Assembly: GCA_044866695.1 (NCBI GenBank)
Contig: JBIOUF010000238.1
Span: 9,832 to 73,831 of the forward strand
Reading direction: 5' to 3'
From: JBIOUF01 sp044866695
Lineage (GTDB): Bacteria > Actinomycetota > Actinomycetes > Propionibacteriales > Nocardioidaceae
Length of the DNA stretch: 64,000 bases
Made by a program: the position numbers and the translations under genes. Shown here one piece after another: positions 59,840-64,000 of this stretch (position 1 is its first letter; each line of letters begins with the position of its first letter). The notes under the pieces are model-generated. The model was not told the origin of the DNA and did no database searches. It was given only the letters and a program-made list of their open reading frames with translations.

Positions 59840-61279
59840 CTACCAGGGCCGGCCATGCAGGATGATCGTCTTGACGTCGGTCATCTCGGCGACCGCGGAA
59901 CGCGGTCCTTCCTTGCCGATGCCGCTGCCCTTCAGGCCGCCGTAGGGCATCAGGTCCGCCCGCCACAGCGGCGTCCAGTTGATGTGGACCACCCCCGCGT
60001 CGATCTCCCGGATCGCCCGCACCGCACCTGCGACGTCGGAGGTGAAGACGCCCGCTCCGAGCCCGTACGCGGTTCCGTTGGCCTGCGCGATCGCGCTCGG
60101 CCAGTCGTCGGCGACGGAGACCGCCACCGCGGGGCCGAACAGCTCATCCTGGCTGAACGGCGAGGCCGGGTCGACGCCGGCGACCACCGCGGGCGACAGC
60201 ACCGCACCGTCTCGCTGCCCACCGGTCAGCAACCGGGCCCCGGCGCCGACGGCCGCCTGGATGGACCGCTCGACCCGCTCCGCCTCGCCCGCGTTGATCA
60301 GCGTGCCCATCGTGGTGTCGGCGGACTTCGGGTCGCCGGTCTGGATCTTCTCCACCCGCGCCACCAGGGCGTCCAGGAAGTCCGTCGCGATCGAGGGATG
60401 CGTGATCACCCGCTGCACCGAGATGCAGACCTGCCCGGCGTTCACGTAGCCGCCGACCGCGACGGCGGCCGCGGCGGCGTCGACGTCGGCATCCGGGAGG
60501 ACGACCACGGGGCAGGACGCGCCCAGCTCCAGGGACAGCTTCTTGACCCCGGCCAGCTGCGTGATCCGCTTCCCGACGACGGTCGACCCGGTGAAGGAGA
60601 CCTTGTCGACCCGCGGGTCGCTCACCAAGGCGTCGCCCAGCTCACCGCCCGCGCCGGTCAGCACCGACAGCACCCCGTCCGGCAAACCCGCGTCGACGAA
60701 GCACGCGGCCAGGGCCAGCGCGGTCAACGGGGTCGCCCGGGCCGGCTTCAGCACGACCGCGTTCCCCGCGGCCAACGCCGGAGCGAGCTTGTGCATCACC
60801 AGCAACGCCGGGTAGTTGAACGGGGTGATCGCGGCGACGACACCGACCGGCTGACGCACGGTGAACCCGATCTTGTCGAAGCCCGTGCCCCGGTTGGCGT
60901 CCAGCGGCAGCGAGTCCCCGTACAGCTGGGTTCCCTCGAACGCGGCGAGCCGGATCATGTCACCCGACCGCCCCGCCTCCCCCCGTGCTTCGGTGATGCT
61001 CTTCCCGGCCTCCGCGGAGATCGTCTGCGCGATGGCCTCGGCGCGCTGGTCGGCCAGCGTCGCCGCCTGCAGCAAGATCCGCATGCGCTCGTGGCCCGGA
61101 GTGTTCCGCCATGTCTTCGCACCCGCCGCCGCCGCGGTCAGGGCCGCGTCGACGTCGGCCGTGCCGGCCGCCGGAACCGACCCGGCGACCGCTCCGTCGA
61201 ACGGTGAGGTCACCTCCTCCACGCGGCCCGACTGCGCGGCCGACCACTGACCACCGATCAACAGCTTCACGCTGACCAT
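59840..61279 (-). CDS. NAD(P)-dependent aldehyde dehydrogenase, 479 aa
   Basis: First gene of the polyol operon. Motifs: VVAAITPFNYPALLVMHK, KKLSLELGASCPVVV (catalytic Glu), GGYVNAGQVCISVQRV (catalytic Cys) and DELFGPAVAV. This is the lactaldehyde / phosphonoacetaldehyde / GapN-like branch rather than the CoA-acylating IolA/MmsA branch. It may oxidise the aldehyde product of the aldolase, such as tartronate or malonate semialdehyde. ATG 61279 has a weak ribosome site; the GTG at 61270 is possible. Confidence 0.83.
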   Translation of the reverse strand: MVSVKLLIGGQWSAAQSGRVEEVTSPFDGAVAGSVPAAGTADVDAALTAAAAGAKTWRNTPGHERMRILLQAATLADQRAEAIAQTISAEAGKSITEARGEAGRSGDMIRLAAFEGTQLYGDSLPLDANRGTGFDKIGFTVRQPVGVVAAITPFNYPALLVMHKLAPALAAGNAVVLKPARATPLTALALAACFVDAGLPDGVLSVLTGAGGELGDALVSDPRVDKVSFTGSTVVGKRITQLAGVKKLSLELGASCPVVVLPDADVDAAAAAVAVGGYVNAGQVCISVQRVITHPSIATDFLDALVARVEKIQTGDPKSADTTMGTLINAGEAERVERSIQAAVGAGARLLTGGQRDGAVLSPAVVAGVDPASPFSQDELFGPAVAVSVADDWPSAIAQANGTAYGLGAGVFTSDVAGAVRAIREIDAGVVHINWTPLWRADLMPYGGLKGSGIGKEGPRSAVAEMTDVKTIILHGRPW

Positions 61280-61360
61280 CCGTTCGACGTCGTAGGCACC
61301 CGAGGACTCGCGCCCCCGGGGACGAGGCGGCCCGTGAGCCGGTGCCGCGGTACTGCAAGC

Positions 61361-61414
61361 CTGAGGCCCATACCCGTCAACGTCAACAGCACTGAGGCCA
61401 TCAAAAACACCTCA
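61361..61414. promoter_or_regulatory. candidate operator region between the ald and lacI genes
   Basis: CTGAGGCC occurs at 61361-61368 and 61392-61399, and CCTCA (61410-61414) forms an inverted pair with TGAGG (61393-61397). The stretch is richer in A and T than its surroundings. It is the likely place for the minus-strand operon promoter and LacI control. Confidence 0.4.
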
Positions 61415-61465
61415 ATAGCCGGCGATGATTGGCGAGCTCACGCGTATGCGGGCCTGGTCCGCTCC

Positions 61466-61495
61466 TTGACCGTCACCTCATGAACCCATCAGAAT
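61466..61495 (+). promoter_or_regulatory. promoter of the LacI-family gene, leaderless start
   Basis: TTGACC (61466-61471), an 18-bp spacer and CAGAAT (61490-61495). The ATG at 61502 is 7 bases after the -10, so transcription should begin at or within one base of the start codon; no ribosome site is visible before it. Confidence 0.55.
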
Positions 61496-61501
61496 TGCGG
61501 C

Positions 61502-62533
61502 ATGGGACATCCGTACCCGATCCGTGAGATCGCCCGTCAGGCCGGGCTCAGCGCAGCCACCGTCGACCGGGTCCTCAACAACCGGCCAGGTGTGCGCGCC
61601 AGCACCGTGAGCAACGTACGGCAGGCGATCACCGATCTGGACCGGCAGCGCAGCCAGCTGCGGCTCAACGGCCGCACCTTCGGAGTCGACGTGGTCATGC
61701 AGGCCCCGGACCGGTTCTCCTCGGCGGTCAAGTCCGCGTTGGAGGCCGAGCTGCCCTCGCTGCGGCCGGCCGTGGTTCGATCCCGGTTCGACTTCCGGGA
61801 GAAGGGCCGCCCCTCGGACATCGTGAAGATCCTGGACGACATCTGCCACCGCGGCTCCATGGGCGTCGTGCTCAAGGCCCCTGACGTCCCCGAGATCACC
61901 GACGCCATCGCGAAGCTCGACAAGCACGGGATTCCCGTTGTCACCCTGGTCACCGACATCCCCTTGAGCGCGCGCGTCGCCTACGTCGGGATCGACAACC
62001 GAGCCGCCGGGTCCACGGCGGCGTATCTGGTCGACCGGCTCCTCGGCGACGGGCGCGGCGACGTGCTGATCGCGCTGAGCCGCAGTGTGTTCCGAGGTGA
62101 GGAGGAACGCGAGATCGGGTTCCGGGCCACCATGCGACGCCGGTCCGCCGGCCGGGCCCTGATCGAGCAGACCGACACCGACGGGCTCGACGCTACCGTC
62201 AGGGAGTCGACCCTGCGGACGCTGCGACGACACCCCGGCATCAGCTCGGTCTACTCCATCGGCGGCGGCAACCAGGCCATCCTCGAGGCGTTCGACGCCG
62301 CCGACCGTCGCTGCCAGGTGTTCGTCGGGCACGACCTCGACCGAGACAACCTGCGGCTGCTGCAGAACGAACGCCTGACCGCCGTCTTGCACCACGACCT
62401 GCGATACGACATGCGGCTCGCGTGTCACATCATCATGCAGGCCCAAGGCGCCATCGACGGTCCCATCGAGTCGGTCATGTCCCCGATCCAGATCGTGACC
62501 CCGTACAACATCCCCCCACTCCCGCCGAGGTGA
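61502..62533 (+). CDS. LacI-family transcriptional regulator, 343 aa
   Basis: The N-terminal helix-turn-helix and hinge read PIREIARQAGLSAATVDRVLNNRPGVRASTVSNVRQAI, followed by a periplasmic-binding-like sensor domain (VAYVGIDNRAAGSTAAYLV, SSVYSIGGGNQAILEA, VFVGHDLDRDNLRLL). It is divergent from the nine-gene polyol operon and presumably its regulator. The sensor half resembles the xylose/inositol-binding type sugar-binding fold. Confidence 0.88.
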   Translation: MGHPYPIREIARQAGLSAATVDRVLNNRPGVRASTVSNVRQAITDLDRQRSQLRLNGRTFGVDVVMQAPDRFSSAVKSALEAELPSLRPAVVRSRFDFREKGRPSDIVKILDDICHRGSMGVVLKAPDVPEITDAIAKLDKHGIPVVTLVTDIPLSARVAYVGIDNRAAGSTAAYLVDRLLGDGRGDVLIALSRSVFRGEEEREIGFRATMRRRSAGRALIEQTDTDGLDATVRESTLRTLRRHPGISSVYSIGGGNQAILEAFDAADRRCQVFVGHDLDRDNLRLLQNERLTAVLHHDLRYDMRLACHIIMQAQGAIDGPIESVMSPIQIVTPYNIPPLPPR

Positions 62534-62572
62534 CCCCGGGCTCGGTCATGAAGGGGTCCCAGCCACCGGTCG

Positions 62573-62838
62573 CCCCCGCTGGTTGAGGAGCCGGAGCGGT
62601 AGCGGAGGCGTCTCGAAGCCAGCGGGCCACCTCACCCCCGCTGGTTGAGGAGCCGGAGCGGTAGCGGAGGCGTCTCGAAACCAGCGGGCCACGGGGCAGG
62701 GTCCCAGCCCACGGGTGCCGGTAGTTGGCTTCGTGACGCTCGCAAGCTCGCTCCTCAGCCCAAGTCGAGACGGGCTCGCAAGCTCGCCCTCCTCAACCAC
62801 CGGGGGCTGGCAAGCTCGCCCTCCTCAACCACCGGGGG
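62573..62838. repeat. cluster of four REP-like elements
   Basis: Two direct copies of GGTTGAGGAGCCGGAGCGG...GTCTCGAARCCAGCGGG start at about 62575 and 62637 (62 bp apart). Two copies in the opposite sense (GGCTCGCAAGCTCGCCCTCC, then TCAACCACCGGGGG) lie at about 62771-62804 and 62806-62838. They fill most of the 373-bp space 62534-62906 between lacI and the 5'-nucleotidase gene. I see no gene in it. Confidence 0.8.
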
Positions 62839-62906
62839 TCGCCGCAGCAGGCCGAGGGCCTGCCGGACCTGGGCGACCCGGGGCCCGCCGGCTGACCCGC
62901 CGCCCG

Positions 62907-64000
62907 CTACTGGCGGACCAGCCGGCCCTCCACCACCGGGTCGACCGGGGAGTGCGCGGCGACGTAGTCGATGGCGACGTCCAGCAACGCGTCGCCGGGC
63001 TGGAGGACGTCGGACCCCTGCGCGAAGACGGTGTAGCCGTCGCCACCGGTGAACATGAAGTCGTTGGTGACGATCCGCACCGGGTCCGCCGGCCCGATCG
63101 GCGTCTGCGGGCCGCCGATCCCGCCCGGGGTCCGCCACATCCCGGTGACCACCGGGGTGGTGCCGTTGCAGGTGAACGTCGCCCGGATGCCGGACACCTG
63201 GGGGAACCGCCCGGTGGCCACGTTGGAGTCGCAGACCGGCGAGAAGCCGTTGAGGAACGCCTGCTCCAGCTGCTGCCCGGTGAGGGTGAGGATCACCGTC
63301 CGGTTGCCGAACGGCAGCACCGCGAACATCTCGCCCCAGGTGATCTCGCACGGGCCCTCGCCCGCGCTCGGCGGGGTACAGACCAGGTCCTGGCGCAGGC
63401 CGCCGGAGTTGGTGTACGCCGCGTCGACGCCGGGGTACTTGGCCCGCATCGCGTCGGCCACCAGGTTGCCCATCTCCGACTCGAAGAGCCGCGTGGGGGC
63501 CCGGGTGACGTCGTTGGCCTGGGTGCCGATCACCTGGTTGCGGAGCTGGGCGGTCTGCTCGTTGGCGTCGTCGACGATGCTCTGGACGTCCGGGCGTGGC
63601 TGCACGCCCAGGGTCTTGGCGACCCGCGTGGCGCCCCCGGCCCAGGCCACGTCCCCTCGGCGGACCATCAGCTGCAGCACCGAGTAGCTGGCGCCGGCGT
63701 TGACCCCCTCGGTGACCAGGATGTGGCCGCGCATCAGGTTCGAGACTCGGTGGGTGTGCCCGACCACCATCGCGTCGACCGTGGTGTCCGCCAGCTGGTC
63801 GGCGATGCCCAGGATCGGCCCCGTCCACGGCACGGCTGGGGTGTTGCCGGCCGCGTTGCGCCCGTCCGCGGTACCCTCGTGGATGACCACGACCTGGACG
63901 TCGACGCCGCGCCGCTCCAGCCGCCGGGACTCCGCGGCGATCCTCGGTCCCTCGTCCAGGAACGAGAGCCCCTCGGTCGCCCCGGCCGAGACCAGCTCAG
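62907..64000 (-). CDS. bifunctional metallophosphatase/5'-nucleotidase, C-terminal part
   Basis: Partial gene: the frame is open to the right edge and the start is outside the window. The metallophosphatase end shows VDAMVVGHTHRVSN. The 5'-nucleotidase C-terminal domain shows ESEMGNLVADAMRAKYPGVDAAYTNSGGLRQDL, PFGNRTVILTLTGQQLEQAFLNG and VTNDFMFTGGDGYTVFAQG. These enzymes, usually secreted, hydrolyse nucleotides or UDP-sugars. It stops at TAG 62907. Confidence 0.9.
   Translation of the reverse strand, partial: ELVSAGATEGLSFLDEGPRIAAESRRLERRGVDVQVVVIHEGTADGRNAAGNTPAVPWTGPILGIADQLADTTVDAMVVGHTHRVSNLMRGHILVTEGVNAGASYSVLQLMVRRGDVAWAGGATRVAKTLGVQPRPDVQSIVDDANEQTAQLRNQVIGTQANDVTRAPTRLFESEMGNLVADAMRAKYPGVDAAYTNSGGLRQDLVCTPPSAGEGPCEITWGEMFAVLPFGNRTVILTLTGQQLEQAFLNGFSPVCDSNVATGRFPQVSGIRATFTCNGTTPVVTGMWRTPGGIGGPQTPIGPADPVRIVTNDFMFTGGDGYTVFAQGSDVLQPGDALLDVAIDYVAAHSPVDPVVEGRLVRQ

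Noticed and set aside
59840..61279. CoA-acylating methylmalonate/malonate-semialdehyde dehydrogenase (IolA)
   Set aside because: The catalytic regions follow the lactaldehyde/phosphonoacetaldehyde-type branch, so only a general aldehyde dehydrogenase call is supported.

Overview
This is high-GC (about 70% or more) DNA with dense gene packing, many GTG starts, stop/start overlaps of the ATGA or GTGA type, an AfsR-type (SARP) regulator, a class F sortase and GabD2- and IolD-type enzymes. It is actinobacterial; a Nocardioides-like member of the Propionibacteriales is my best guess, but the window holds no rRNA marker to prove it.

Layout. (1) 0.1-2.3 kb: a hypothetical gene, a lipoprotein esterase and a MazF-type toxin-antitoxin pair. 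The pair sits between two 62-bp copies of the 3' end of the neighbouring ATP-grasp gene. (2) 2.3-10.3 kb, minus strand: one operon-like run encoding, in transcription order, a cupin, a MetRS-like protein, a FAD-dependent glycine-oxidase-type enzyme, a lysine/ornithine N-hydroxylase, an ATP-grasp ligase, an MFS exporter and a second ATP-grasp ligase. The first four match the toolkit known to make hydrazinoacetate from N6-hydroxylysine and glycine, with cupin and MetRS as separate genes. (3) 10.6-15.8 kb: GabD2-type dehydrogenase, a NarL-type two-component pair, a 47-residue protein and a SnoaL-like protein. (4) 15.9-36.6 kb: a RiPP cluster for azole-containing, dehydrated peptides (LAP or thiopeptide type). 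Six short precursor genes lie on the plus strand. A ten-gene minus-strand operon follows: SARP regulator, leader-binding F protein, YcaO, SagB dehydrogenase, split LanB dehydratase, PqqD-M50-ABC fusion, ABC permease, second YcaO and M20 amidohydrolase. GTCAG-type direct repeats sit exactly 8 bp upstream of a conserved -10-like hexamer before precursors 1, 4, 5 and 6, which fits control by the SARP.

(5) 36.8-50.8 kb: mixed genes. These are a DUF2231 protein, ornithine aminotransferase, a His-rich 43-residue protein, a GT39-like membrane glycosyltransferase, a TetR/DHA2-MFS pair with a clear operator, two adjacent frameshifted genes, VapBC flanked by 22-bp repeat arrays, a class F sortase with likely surface partners, and small proteins. 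(6) 50.9-62.5 kb: a nine-gene minus-strand operon for inositol-type polyol catabolism (IolD, IolE-like, three Gfo/Idh dehydrogenases, HpaI-type aldolase, hydroxyacid dehydrogenase, aldehyde dehydrogenase, isomerase) and a divergent LacI regulator; IolB and IolC are absent. (7) From 62.9 kb to the right edge: the 3' part of a 5'-nucleotidase.

Three repeat families run through the accessory parts. One is a 22-bp tandem repeat whose arrays start at stop codons. One is a REP-like palindrome. One is a set of 12-bp minisatellites within or between RiPP genes. Bases 1-76 hold nothing I can assign.
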